From Fimbriimonadaceae bacterium (GTDB lineage: Bacteria; Armatimonadota; Fimbriimonadia; Fimbriimonadales; Fimbriimonadaceae), in assembly GCA_019638775.1 (NCBI GenBank), contig JAHBTD010000003.1:248001-312000 (forward strand): a stretch of 64,000 nt of DNA. Direction: 5' to 3'. The notes under the pieces were generated by a model. It had not been told where the DNA came from, made no database searches, and was given only the letters and a program-made list of their open reading frames with translations. Shown one piece after another: positions 34,955 through 43,785 of the stretch. The position numbers and the translations under genes were made by a program. Positions within the stretch are counted from its first letter, which is position 1, and each line of letters starts with the position of its first letter.

Positions 34955-35644
34955 CTACACCCCAGCCTTGACGACGGAAAGTGCGTTTAAGATCAGTTTT
35001 CCGTCTTCAGAGCCAAGAATTCCTTTCGTCGCTCTCTCGGGGTGGGGCATCATGCCCAGCACATTTCCCGATCTGTTTAAGATACCCGCGATATTCCACG
35101 CCGATCCATTGGGGTTCGACTCGGGTGCGATATCACCCGCTGCCGAGCAATACTGAAAAGCGATTCTGTTCTCGTCTCGGAGCATCTTCCACGTCTCGTT
35201 ATCGCAGACATAACGACCTTCGCCGTGAGCTACCGGAATCCGTAAAACACGGTCAACCCCAGCAGTCCACATCGAGGTTGTGTTGATCGCCTTCAGATAG
35301 ACGTCTTCGCACACAAATTTCTGACTGTCATTCAACAGAAGCGCTCCAGGCAAAAGCCCAGCCTCGCAAAGAACTTGAAAGCCATTGCAAACCCCAATGA
35401 CTGGCCCTCCATCATTTGCAAACCGGACGGTCTCTTCCATGATCGCCGCACGGCTGGCAATGGCGCCGCAGCGCAAGTAGTCGCCGTAGGTAAATCCGCC
35501 CGGGACAAAAACAGCATCGAACCCATTGAGTGAGTGGTCTTCGTGCCAGACGTACTCGGCTTGCACGCCGATATCTTCTCGAAGCGCCCACAAGGCATCT
35601 TGATCGCAGTTTGCCCCCGGGAACCGGAGAACAGCGACTCTCAC
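34955..35644 (-). CDS. purQ: phosphoribosylformylglycinamidine synthase, glutaminase subunit
   Basis: A 229-residue class I glutamine amidotransferase. The nucleophile is C86 in GVCNGFQVLCEAGLLPG; the histidine-glutamate pair is in MMPHPERA. It gives ammonia to PurL in purine synthesis. The GTG at 35644 overlaps the purS stop as GTGA; the longer frame runs back through purS. No purL is in the window, so the complex is completed from elsewhere. Confidence 0.96.
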   Translation of the reverse strand: MRVAVLRFPGANCDQDALWALREDIGVQAEYVWHEDHSLNGFDAVFVPGGFTYGDYLRCGAIASRAAIMEETVRFANDGGPVIGVCNGFQVLCEAGLLPGALLLNDSQKFVCEDVYLKAINTTSMWTAGVDRVLRIPVAHGEGRYVCDNETWKMLRDENRIAFQYCSAAGDIAPESNPNGSAWNIAGILNRSGNVLGMMPHPERATKGILGSEDGKLILNALSVVKAGV

Positions 35645-35874
35645 TGAACGACCTCGAAGCGGTAGTCCTCGATCACGGGGTTCGCGAGCAACTTGTCGCA
35701 CATCTCCTTGACCCTTTGTTCCGAGTAGTCATTGACTTGAAGCTCGATGAGTTTGCCTATTCGGGCGTTATCGATCTCATCAAACCCGAGCTTTTGAAGG
35801 GATCCGGCAACTGTCCGACCAGCAGAATCGAGAAGTGAGGGCTTGAGTGTGACGTAGACGCGCACCGTGACCAT
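35641..35874 (-). CDS. purS: phosphoribosylformylglycinamidine synthase subunit PurS
   Basis: A 77-residue small subunit that bridges PurQ and PurL. The sequence opens VRVYVTLKPSLLDSAGRTVA and has the GFDEIDNARIGKLIEL segment typical of PurS. It leads a two-gene operon and is coupled to purQ by a four-base overlap. Confidence 0.96.
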   Translation of the reverse strand: MVTVRVYVTLKPSLLDSAGRTVAGSLQKLGFDEIDNARIGKLIELQVNDYSEQRVKEMCDKLLANPVIEDYRFEVVQ

Positions 35875-35910
35875 GCGGTCATTTTGACACCAACAACCCC
35901 AGACTCCATC

Positions 35911-37611
35911 CTAGGCTGCGACTTCAATAGGCCATTTCAGGCTCAAATCGGTCGAAGTCTTGCCGTCTAATCGCAAATCGATGGTCCACAATCGCGTTCC
36001 AAATCGCTCCATCGGAATGAGAAAAGCCTCCTTCCGATGCATGCTGATCTCAGGTCTTTGACCGATAAACATCAACACGAGCCCATCGATATCCGCATCT
36101 GGAATGATCTGGATGCTTGCGTGCTCCTCATGGAAGTGGGGCCACAGCCGCAAGTTTCGGCGCGTTCTTTCGAAAGCATAAAGCTCGTCTGGTCTGTAGA
36201 AGACCATTTTTGCCTGTTTAGCGATAGCCAGCATACGCCTCAAAGATGCGTTGACAGTCTCATTGTCCACCGAATCTGAGCGAATCACGGCATGGAAACA
36301 GCCATGAACCGCGCTTGCTTCCTCAATGATTGCGTCGATGCTTTGATCGCAGGTGACTTCTCCAGGAAGATAGGCATGATAGGGCAACTCAGCGCAGACG
36401 TTGGGAGTCCCGTCTTTTCGAATCGGTGAGAAAGGATGGCAAGTTCCAAAGGCAAATCCAGAAGTCCCTGGTTGGCGACCACCTTTGCTCAGCGACATCT
36501 TTACGCCAGCGGTGTCGCACATCTCATAAAAATGTCGCCAGTTTCTCCACTGTCCATCTGCAGGACGGGATGAGCTAAAGCTTGAAGTTCCCGCCGCACG
36601 GCCCAACGCCAAGTGCTGAATCTTTAGGCGCTCTTCGTGCCAGTAGCCCCCCTCTTCGCCAGTAAATAGAAGACCGATTTCATGTCCCCAAGAGCGCATG
36701 GTTCGGTAGACATCGAGCGTATAGCCGGGAGTGGCAACCACCCAGGCAGGCTGGCAACCGAACATTGTAAGCAGGGTGTGCGCTCGGTGAACGTGATCGT
36801 AGTCGTACTCTTCGCTATCGATCGTGAGCGCAGCGACAGAATCGGCATTCTTAGGCCAGTACCAGGTCATCACGCTACATGCGCCGCTTGCCTCGATGGC
36901 CTCAATAACGGCACGTACCCAGATTTCGCGGACCAAATCAGCATGCGGCTTGGCAAAGTGGGGGTGTGATGCGCCCTCCGCAGTGATTCGGTCGGACTCA
37001 AAACTCAGTGCGATGCCGTCTTCGGCGCGCAAAATCTGATCATCAAGGTGAGCAGAGTCGTCGTCAGGACCGATTCCATCCGTTTCGACGCTAACGCCCA
37101 TCTGCATCTGGCACATCGTTTGGCCAATATGAGGGCCTATGAAGAGCATGATGCCCTTCTCGGTCTGAATGCGGTTTACGGCGGAGAGCTTCCTGAATGG
37201 GACGACATTTTGTCCCCTCACCGACGCCATCAATTCGCCGCCAAAGAACCGAATGCTGTCTGCATGTTCAGGCCACAGCCGGTCAGTTTTAGGACGGGTA
37301 AGCGTACCGTTCGAGATTCGTTGGGGGGTTCCGTCTAAACCAAACAGGGGGTCTAAACCCCAGCTTGATCCGCTTGCTACGAGCGAGCCGCCGGTTTGTA
37401 GCCACTGTCCGATAGCGTTTCGCTGAATGTTCGAGACAGAGCCATAGCCGCAAAGCAGGATGACGTCAAACTCGCCGACCTCGTCGGTCGTGAGAGTGTC
37501 CAACGGTGTGAACGGAATGCCCACATGCTCAAGCGCTTCACGATAATATGCGGCGTAGGAGTCCCCTTTCGCCAAATACAGCCCAATTTTTGCCCACTTC
37601 ATAGGTTGCAT
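35911..37611 (-). CDS. two-domain protein: GATase-like N terminus and NodB-like deacetylase fold
   Basis: About 566 residues, not matched to a named family. Residues 1-90 look like a flavodoxin/class I amidotransferase-like fold (IGLYLAKGDSYAAYYREALE, then DVILLCGYGSVS). From about 265 a NodB-like barrel is suggested by ALTIDSEEYDYDHVHRAH and SWGHEIGLLFTGEEGG, which align with the TFDDG and H-x3-H blocks of polysaccharide deacetylases, but the second metal histidine pair is not evident. There is no signal peptide. AGGTG before the ATG at 37611 supports that start. Confidence 0.65.
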   Translation of the reverse strand: MQPMKWAKIGLYLAKGDSYAAYYREALEHVGIPFTPLDTLTTDEVGEFDVILLCGYGSVSNIQRNAIGQWLQTGGSLVASGSSWGLDPLFGLDGTPQRISNGTLTRPKTDRLWPEHADSIRFFGGELMASVRGQNVVPFRKLSAVNRIQTEKGIMLFIGPHIGQTMCQMQMGVSVETDGIGPDDDSAHLDDQILRAEDGIALSFESDRITAEGASHPHFAKPHADLVREIWVRAVIEAIEASGACSVMTWYWPKNADSVAALTIDSEEYDYDHVHRAHTLLTMFGCQPAWVVATPGYTLDVYRTMRSWGHEIGLLFTGEEGGYWHEERLKIQHLALGRAAGTSSFSSSRPADGQWRNWRHFYEMCDTAGVKMSLSKGGRQPGTSGFAFGTCHPFSPIRKDGTPNVCAELPYHAYLPGEVTCDQSIDAIIEEASAVHGCFHAVIRSDSVDNETVNASLRRMLAIAKQAKMVFYRPDELYAFERTRRNLRLWPHFHEEHASIQIIPDADIDGLVLMFIGQRPEISMHRKEAFLIPMERFGTRLWTIDLRLDGKTSTDLSLKWPIEVAA

Positions 37612-37699
37612 GGATGCACCTGCCACCCCTCCGATTGATTATCGGCAAAATTGCGAGCAGTTCTTAACCAAAGTTAGAGCCGATATCTGCAGCACGGGC

Positions 37700-37734
37700 A
37701 AGACAAAAGGGCCGGGATAAAAACCCCGGCCCTT
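37700..37734 (-). terminator. intrinsic terminator after exported S9 peptidase
   Basis: A ten-base stem AAGGGCCGGG/CCCGGCCCTT with an 8-base loop, followed on the minus strand by TTGTCTTG. Confidence 0.8.
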
Positions 37735-37755
37735 CCATGCTCCACTAAAGGCAGA

Positions 37756-40299
37756 TCAGTTAGTACCGCCGTCACCTGCTTCTTTCGGCTTCTCCTTGCC
37801 CGCATTCTTGACATACCGATCAAGCCACTCAACCCACCGTGCCCAAATGTCGTTAAGCGTCTCGCTTGCGATTGGACCGTGATCTTCATAGGGATACATG
37901 TACAGCGAGGCTGTCTTGCCAAGGACTTCTAAGGCGTTGAACATCCGCTCGGAGTTAATAGGGTGGGTGCCAACGTTCATGTCGTCCATGCCGTGATACA
38001 TCAACAGTGCGCCGTTGAGGTTCTCTGCATACAGCATGGGTGACATGTTGATGTAGAGCTCTCGGCTTTCCCAGATTAAGCGCTGCTCGCTTTGGAAGGC
38101 GAACGGTGTGAGCGTTCGGTTGTAGTTGCCATCTCCGGCGATGCCAGCCTTAAAGTAAGGTGTTTGAATCATCGCATGCGCGGTGCTGAATGCCCCGTAG
38201 CTATGCCCACCGATTCCAAGGCGATCACGGTCGATCAGGCCTCTCTTGTCCAGTTCGTCTATCGTTGCTGAAAGGTTGTTTCTCAGGTCAGAAAGATAGA
38301 AGTCGTTGATCCGATTCTGAGGGCCGACAATCGGGCAATCCGGTTCGACAATCACATAGCCAAGCGTTGTGAGATACTCAACTGACAGGTTGCCAAATGT
38401 CGGGAATTGGTTCTTATTGTAGGTTCGCTGACGGTCGTTGTATGCTTGCTGTGTTGCAAACTCACTTGGGTAGAACCAGAACATCGCGGGAGCCTTCTGA
38501 CCCGCAACGAAGAATTTTGGAGTTGTGACAGTGACCCAGAATTTGAAGCCATCGACACGTGTGACCTGAATCCTTTGGGTTGGACAGCGGGACACTTCTG
38601 CCTGGTAATCCACATTCTGAGTGAGTTTCTTGGCATCTTTGGTTTGCGTTGAATACAACCAGTTGTCTGGCAAGACGTCGCGAGACTGTCGGTTCAAAAC
38701 AAGTGTCGAACCTTCACTGTCCAAGATCTCGTTCAAGGTCTCATACATAGTGTCGGAGCTATGCCACACACGCTCCTTTTTGCCATCGCTGATCGATACA
38801 GCATCCAGGAACGGCCTTGGCGCCTCTTTTTCGGGGTCCTTGGAGTACTGCGTCCCACTCAAGAAGACGCGGCCCGTGCTTGAAACACGAACGACATCGA
38901 CCCCTTTTGCCCCTGGAGCGGTCATTAGCCTGCCGGGATTGGCATAAAAGTCGTCGGTGGCATAAGAATAAAGCGTGGTCTTCTTTTCGGGCTGATCAAT
39001 GTTTACGGTGTAGAGCACGCTGTTCGATCCGGCTGTGCCGGTAAGGAAGAGTGTCTTCATGTCCGCGGCATAGGAGACCGAGCCGATGCGTTCGTTCGTT
39101 TTGTAGATCGGTTTTGCGTCGTCTTTACCGAATGGGGCAACCCACTGAATGACCTGGTCTTGGCGCGTGGCTTGTCCTTGTTGCTGGGGCTCAAGCTGGA
39201 GATAGCTCAGGCCCTCGCCATCGGGTCGCCATGAGAGATTACGTCGGCCATTATTGGTTGCTCCGGCCTGACCTCCCCCTCCACGTCCTCCGCGACCTTG
39301 TTCGTCGTCTTCGTCAAAAAAGTCAGGATCGGGCGCGCCACCCCCTGTTCTTAACGGAGTTTTGCGGATTTCGACAACGGCTTTTCCAGACTCATCCCAA
39401 ATCTCTTCAACGGTTCCAAATGAACTCATCGGTACGAGATAGGAAAACGGTTTGAGCATCGTGCGAACGATAAAGTGCTTTCCATCTGGCGACGGATTGA
39501 CCGAGAGAATCATCTTCGGTTCGCCAATACGCTTGACTTGCCCAGACTTGGCGTCGATTCTCACCAATTGCCCGACCGAGTAATACTCCAGCAAATCTTG
39601 GTCGTATTGCGTCTCCAGCAGCCCTCGATAGGTTCGCAGACTGTCTCGACCAGAGTTTGTGACCATGACACGAGGCTGTGATGCGATTCGCGGGCGCTTT
39701 GGCGTGGGTGTGCGGTTGTCTGGCACGACGACCGACACGATCTCCTTATCGCCATTGACCCACTGTAGGTTGGTCACATGCACCGGAAGAACGGATATTC
39801 CGCTCAATCGCCGAGTTTTGCCCGAAGCCGCCTCCGCGATCCAGATCTCCGATCTCAATTCAAAGTGAGCAAAGAAGGCAACTTGTTTCCCGTCGTTCGA
39901 CCAAGCTGCACCCGTAACTTTTGAGCCGGGTGGTATCTGAATCGAGTATCTCTTGCTGGTATTCCACTCAAAAAGGTCATAGCCTACGGCTCCTCGCGTG
40001 GTCATGCTCCGTGCACGGTTGGCGTTCGCATCGACCTGAAGTCCACCCAAAGTGAAGTAAACCTTGCCTACAGATTGAAGATCGCTCATCCCACCGGAAT
40101 TGGCGATCAAGAACCGTGACCCATCTGGGCTGAGATTGGTCAAGTTGACGTTCAGGTGTCTTGGAGCGTTCAATAGATCGGCCACGGGCTTAGGCGGGGC
40201 GATATAGGCTTCCTTGTCGATAACCTGGGCATACGAGCCAACGGCGATACCAACGAGCAGACTTGCGGTCCACCCACGCAAGAAGTTTCTCGAATTCAT
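37756..40299 (-). CDS. exported S9-family prolyl oligopeptidase-like protein
   Basis: An 847-residue protein with a signal peptide (residues 1-24, ending SYAQ). A beta-propeller fills about 45-590, interrupted by an Asp/Gly/Arg-rich insert (FFDEDDEQGRGGRGGGGQAG). The catalytic serine is in GIGGHSYGAFS, the acid in YHGMDDMNVG and the histidine in YEDHGP. Homologues include glutamyl endopeptidase-like and WD40-like propeller peptidases. A 148-base leader region lies upstream. Confidence 0.92.
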   Translation of the reverse strand: MNSRNFLRGWTASLLVGIAVGSYAQVIDKEAYIAPPKPVADLLNAPRHLNVNLTNLSPDGSRFLIANSGGMSDLQSVGKVYFTLGGLQVDANANRARSMTTRGAVGYDLFEWNTSKRYSIQIPPGSKVTGAAWSNDGKQVAFFAHFELRSEIWIAEAASGKTRRLSGISVLPVHVTNLQWVNGDKEIVSVVVPDNRTPTPKRPRIASQPRVMVTNSGRDSLRTYRGLLETQYDQDLLEYYSVGQLVRIDAKSGQVKRIGEPKMILSVNPSPDGKHFIVRTMLKPFSYLVPMSSFGTVEEIWDESGKAVVEIRKTPLRTGGGAPDPDFFDEDDEQGRGGRGGGGQAGATNNGRRNLSWRPDGEGLSYLQLEPQQQGQATRQDQVIQWVAPFGKDDAKPIYKTNERIGSVSYAADMKTLFLTGTAGSNSVLYTVNIDQPEKKTTLYSYATDDFYANPGRLMTAPGAKGVDVVRVSSTGRVFLSGTQYSKDPEKEAPRPFLDAVSISDGKKERVWHSSDTMYETLNEILDSEGSTLVLNRQSRDVLPDNWLYSTQTKDAKKLTQNVDYQAEVSRCPTQRIQVTRVDGFKFWVTVTTPKFFVAGQKAPAMFWFYPSEFATQQAYNDRQRTYNKNQFPTFGNLSVEYLTTLGYVIVEPDCPIVGPQNRINDFYLSDLRNNLSATIDELDKRGLIDRDRLGIGGHSYGAFSTAHAMIQTPYFKAGIAGDGNYNRTLTPFAFQSEQRLIWESRELYINMSPMLYAENLNGALLMYHGMDDMNVGTHPINSERMFNALEVLGKTASLYMYPYEDHGPIASETLNDIWARWVEWLDRYVKNAGKEKPKEAGDGGTN

Positions 40300-40447
40300 C
40301 GGATTAACCTTACCGCGCAGAGCAGGGAAACGCTACTTTTCCGAACAATCTCGCTATAAGACAATCCCTAAGAGTTTCGGACCCAAATCCTAAAGGGCGG
40401 CGGCAACCCAGACCCGATTTCAACGTCTGGTTTATCGAGAGTGCTCC

Positions 40448-40891
40448 ATGCCCGAGAACAAACTGAGCCACTATGGTCTATTCGTGATGCGCGTAATTCT
40501 GGGGGCTGTCTTCTTCTATTACGGATCAAGGCATCTGTTGATGCTGTTTGGTGGGCAAGGGTTCAACTCAACGCTCGATTGGATGGAAAGGCGCTATCAC
40601 ATCCCTCCAGCATTTGCCGCACTGGCGATTTTTGCTGAATTTTTTGGCGGGCTGGGTGTTCTCGTCGGTCTACTGACACGGTTAGCAGCGTTTGGGATTG
40701 CCGCGACGATGGCAGTGGCAACATATGTCAACTTTGCCCAGCTTGACCTTTACGATGAGACGACAGTTCAGCAGTTTGGGCTTCCTCTCGTGCTTTTTGG
40801 AATGAGCGTCCTCCTCATCACCACAGGAGGGGGAAAGATTTCTCTTGACTGGAAGCTGAGCCATCGCAAGAAGAAGGGCGAGGCGGCTTGA
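40448..40891 (+). CDS. DoxX-family membrane protein
   Basis: A 147-residue protein with four hydrophobic spans. The first span carries VMRVILGAVFFYYGSRHLL, the DoxX pattern; the middle span reads AEFFGGLGVLVGLLTRLAAFG. DoxX proteins act in redox or thiosulfate oxidation in some organisms but their role is usually undefined. It ends four bases before coaE. A hairpin CCAGAC/GTCTGG (about 40407-40429) sits in its leader. Confidence 0.9.
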   Translation: MPENKLSHYGLFVMRVILGAVFFYYGSRHLLMLFGGQGFNSTLDWMERRYHIPPAFAALAIFAEFFGGLGVLVGLLTRLAAFGIAATMAVATYVNFAQLDLYDETTVQQFGLPLVLFGMSVLLITTGGGKISLDWKLSHRKKKGEAA

Positions 40892-40895
40892 AATC

Positions 40896-41441
40896 TTGAA
40901 GCGGATCGCCCTCACTGGAGGAATCGCCGAAGGGAAATCGACCGTTCTCGGCTATCTTCGCGACCTCGGCATCGCCGTAGAGTCGAGTGATCATATCGTT
41001 TCGCAACTCTATGAAAACGATTCTGTATTGTCGGAATTGAGAGCGGAATTGGCCATTGAGGGCCCCGTCACACGTGAAATAGTCCGTAATTTGTTACAAA
41101 AACGGCCTGAGATTTTCCAAACACTGAATCGCATCTTTCACCAAAGAACTCTTGATCGCATCCTCAAATCTTCGGCCCAGGTTGTTGAGGTGCCATTGCT
41201 CTTCGAAACGTGTATTCAGGCTCAATTTGACCGAGTTTGGGTGGTGACATGCGGTGTTGAAGAGCAGCGAAGAAGGCTTTTATCCCGCTATGAAAACGAG
41301 TCGGTCGCGGAGCAAATGCTTGAACGCCAGTTGCCTTCACGGGTGAAATGCGCCTTTGCCGATGTGATTGTCCGAACCAATCGCTCGGAAGCGTCCGTCC
41401 TTGCCTTTGTAGCCAGGTGGGTAAAAGAAGAATTCGTTTAG
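40896..41441 (+). CDS. coaE: dephospho-CoA kinase
   Basis: A 181-residue P-loop kinase for the last step of coenzyme A synthesis. The Walker A is GGIAEGKST (residues 8-16). The LxxEVPLLFET segment, the AQFDRVWVV strand and the RLLSRYENESV lid region match CoaE. It is slightly short and the usual D-x-D after the first strand reads ESSD. The start is a TTG, five bases after the doxX stop. Confidence 0.9.
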   Translation: MKRIALTGGIAEGKSTVLGYLRDLGIAVESSDHIVSQLYENDSVLSELRAELAIEGPVTREIVRNLLQKRPEIFQTLNRIFHQRTLDRILKSSAQVVEVPLLFETCIQAQFDRVWVVTCGVEEQRRRLLSRYENESVAEQMLERQLPSRVKCAFADVIVRTNRSEASVLAFVARWVKEEFV

Positions 41442-41445
41442 CTTG

Positions 41446-41474
41446 TTGCGATCTTGATTTCGACATGCTATACT
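41446..41474 (+). promoter_or_regulatory. strong sigma70-type promoter
   Basis: TTGCGA (41446-41451), 17-base spacer, TATACT (41469-41474). It sits just after coaE and about 220 bases before the CsgG-like gene, giving a long leader. Confidence 0.7.
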
Positions 41475-41567
41475 TCACCCGGCTTCGAGGCTGAATCATC
41501 GAAAGCGTACGAAGTTGCACATATTGGGAATCGGCAATAATCGGTTCCAACGTGCGAACAAGCGGAA

Positions 41568-41594
41568 GACAAGCCGCGAGCTTGTCGTTTTTTG
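41568..41594 (+). terminator. early intrinsic terminator in the leader of the CsgG-like gene
   Basis: GACAAGC/GCTTGTC stem with a 5-base loop, then GTTTTTTG. It lies about 100 bases after the predicted transcription start and before any gene, so it would act as an attenuator or the end of a small RNA. Confidence 0.75.
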
Positions 41595-41614
41595 CGTTTG
41601 CCGTGAGGGAGGAT

Positions 41615-41692
41615 ATGTGTGGTCTTAAGGTGGATGTTATGCTTCTAAGCAAAACCAAGTTTCAGAGGACTGACAAGGAGGACACGTCATAG
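41615..41692 (+). CDS. 25-residue leader ORF coupled to the CsgG-like gene
   Basis: The ATG at 41615 is preceded by GAGGGAGG. The frame of 25 codons ends TAG at 41690-41692, and the last base of that stop is the first base of the GTG start of the next gene (TAGTG). The peptide (MCGLKVDVMLLSKTKFQRTD plus five) has no known motif. Arrangement and spacing suggest it sets or regulates translation of the downstream gene. Confidence 0.55.
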   Translation: MCGLKVDVMLLSKTKFQRTDKEDTS

Positions 41693-43686
41693 TGAGGCGG
41701 TTCATCAATTCGTTCCTAGGTAGGGCTGTGAGCCAAATCATCGTGATGGCGCTCATCCTGCCTTTCACAGTTTTACTGTCAAGCAGTAAAGCCGTTGCCC
41801 AAGTACAGCAAGCTCAAAGCTGGGCTGTTCTTGAGTTCATCAACCCCGGCGCAGGTGGAAGGGAAGTAGGCGCTGCAGCGTCAGAAGCCGTTTCAGGCGA
41901 ACTGGCAAAGCTAAACCGTTACGATGTTATTCCCAGCGAGACCGTGAATAGAGCGGTCGAGTCACTCAACCTTCAAGCCCCCGTCACAGACAAAATCAGC
42001 TTGATGCGGCTCGCCAATGAGCTGCGTGCGACAACACTCGTCACAGGCGAGATTATCGGTTGGCGCACCGTTTCCGAAGGCGGTGGACGCAGAGCTGAAG
42101 TCATCATGCGCGTCGTAGTTATCGACGTTGCATCGGGCCTGGGCGTCAACGGAGCCGGCTTGCGAGCGCATTCAAGCGTTCGTGCAGGCAATGTCGACGA
42201 TCAAACGCTTCTTAATGAAGCGTTCCAACAAGGTGCCGCAGCCGCAGTGGCTGAGATTCAAGCAAAGACTCTGCCCACAGGCACAATTTTAAATACATCA
42301 GAGAATACGGCTCTCATCAACCAGGGCACACGAACTGGTTTTGCCAAGGGTCAAGAAGTCATCATTCTTCGCGGCCGTGAGCAGGTTGCTTCGGCAATCG
42401 TTGAGGAAGTTGAGCCCGATAGCGCGGTCGTTAAGGTGACCCGCCCCATCAAGGGTATCCAGCCAGGCGACAAAGTTCGCGTGGTCTTCGATCCGCCTCG
42501 TCCGAAGCTCGATTGGCGAGCAGACAACGGCGTGAGCTACGAGAAATCCAAGCGTGGAGGCAGCAGCAGCGGCTTCACCACGGTTGTTCTGGTACTCGGT
42601 CTCGTTGGCCTCCTCCTTAGCGGTGGACGTTCGGGCAACCAAAAGGCTGCTGACGATGTCGTCGCTGAAGCCGGTATGTTCCCCGAAGGTAGCGATGTCT
42701 TTGGCGTACGCGTCAAGTGGCGTCTCGATCTATTCGCTCGCGGTAACTCGCAGCGTGTGGAATGGCAGGTTTATCGAAACGACGTCCCAGGTTCGCCTGT
42801 GATGGTCGCGAACGGCCTCGACACGTCTGTTGTTGACGACAACCTCGCTGGTCGTAACGTTACTTACGGCGATTACGGCGGAGTTATCGGTGGCAGCACC
42901 TGTAACAACCAGAGCAATCCGACAACCAGCGCGACCGTTGATGGCGTCGTTGCCGGGCGGCCGTACAACTACTCCGTGGCATTGGTTTATCGACTCGCGT
43001 TGATCGACCTCCCCGGTGGTGGTAGCAGCGGCTCTGGCGGTGGCACTGGCGGTCTCACGACTGGCGGCACCGGTGGGCTTTCCACGGGCGGTACAGGAGG
43101 CACCGGCGGTACGACTGGAGCTACGACGGGTGGTTTGACCACTGGTGGTACTACAGGCGCAACCACAACAACGGGCGCTACGACAACCGCAACCGGCGGC
43201 ACCACAGGTGGTGGTGGTACCGGTGGCGCAGACACCTACTGCTTCTTCATTTCACAGCGATCCTCGGCTCGCGGTATCGCAACACCTCTGGCACGGCTGA
43301 CGCTCGTCTCGCCTGCGCCGAATACGGTTGTTGCAAGCGATATCCCGTTCACATACAACTCGGCAGTTACGGCGTTCCCGATCACTTGTCAGTACGCACT
43401 GCAAGTTTCGACGGACCCCAACTTCCCGAAGAACAAGTCGAGAATCTACGCAACCCTGACACGCTCTGATCTGGGTGTGCTTAGCACTGGCGCGATCACT
43501 AACCTGGTCAACCGGCTGCGAAGCGACTTCGGCAGTGCGCAACAGGAGTTCTGGTGGAGAGTTGGCGCAAGGAATGTAGCCGACAAGCCAGGTCCCATTG
43601 CAGACGCGAGTGGAGAGCGCTATATCTTTAGCGCAGCACGACGGTTTACAATTCCGTCGCCGCCTCCGCCCCCGCCTGTACAATAG
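41692..43686 (+). CDS. exported CsgG-like protein with Gly/Thr-rich tract
   Basis: A 664-residue protein. A signal peptide covers about 1-37. Residues 42-200 resemble CsgG/TolB N-terminal domains (WAVLEFINPGAGGREVG, then LTAANELRATTLVTGEII-like segment and a VVIDVASG strand). A predicted membrane span lies near 297-312. Residues 443-513 are almost only Gly and Thr, and the C-terminal 150 residues are beta-rich with a PPPPPPPV end. It probably works at the envelope surface. The GTG start lies ten bases after AAGGAGG. Confidence 0.75.
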   Translation: MRRFINSFLGRAVSQIIVMALILPFTVLLSSSKAVAQVQQAQSWAVLEFINPGAGGREVGAAASEAVSGELAKLNRYDVIPSETVNRAVESLNLQAPVTDKISLMRLANELRATTLVTGEIIGWRTVSEGGGRRAEVIMRVVVIDVASGLGVNGAGLRAHSSVRAGNVDDQTLLNEAFQQGAAAAVAEIQAKTLPTGTILNTSENTALINQGTRTGFAKGQEVIILRGREQVASAIVEEVEPDSAVVKVTRPIKGIQPGDKVRVVFDPPRPKLDWRADNGVSYEKSKRGGSSSGFTTVVLVLGLVGLLLSGGRSGNQKAADDVVAEAGMFPEGSDVFGVRVKWRLDLFARGNSQRVEWQVYRNDVPGSPVMVANGLDTSVVDDNLAGRNVTYGDYGGVIGGSTCNNQSNPTTSATVDGVVAGRPYNYSVALVYRLALIDLPGGGSSGSGGGTGGLTTGGTGGLSTGGTGGTGGTTGATTGGLTTGGTTGATTTTGATTTATGGTTGGGGTGGADTYCFFISQRSSARGIATPLARLTLVSPAPNTVVASDIPFTYNSAVTAFPITCQYALQVSTDPNFPKNKSRIYATLTRSDLGVLSTGAITNLVNRLRSDFGSAQQEFWWRVGARNVADKPGPIADASGERYIFSAARRFTIPSPPPPPPVQ

Positions 43687-43704
43687 CTGAAACTTGGAAA
43701 ATCA

Positions 43705-43732
43705 GGGACTCCCAAGTGAACTTGGGAGTCCC
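43705..43732 (+). terminator. perfect 12-base hairpin after CsgG-like gene
   Basis: GGGACTCCCAAG/CTTGGGAGTCCC with loop TGAA and no T tract on this strand. It may stabilise the message end or only partly terminate, leaving read-through to the next gene. Confidence 0.6.
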
Positions 43733-43785
43733 ACCAGACGACATAGCATTACGCTTACATCCTGGTTTGCGAAAAGGGATGAATT

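Noticed and set aside
40383-40440. GGGCGGCGGCAACCC and CCAGAC/GTCTGG structure before doxX considered as a riboswitch
   Set aside because: Only one clear 6-base stem and no match to a riboswitch consensus that I know.
42987-43235. 82-codon minus-strand frame rich in Pro and Val
   Set aside because: It is the complement of the Gly/Thr codon tract of the CsgG-like gene; composition explains it.
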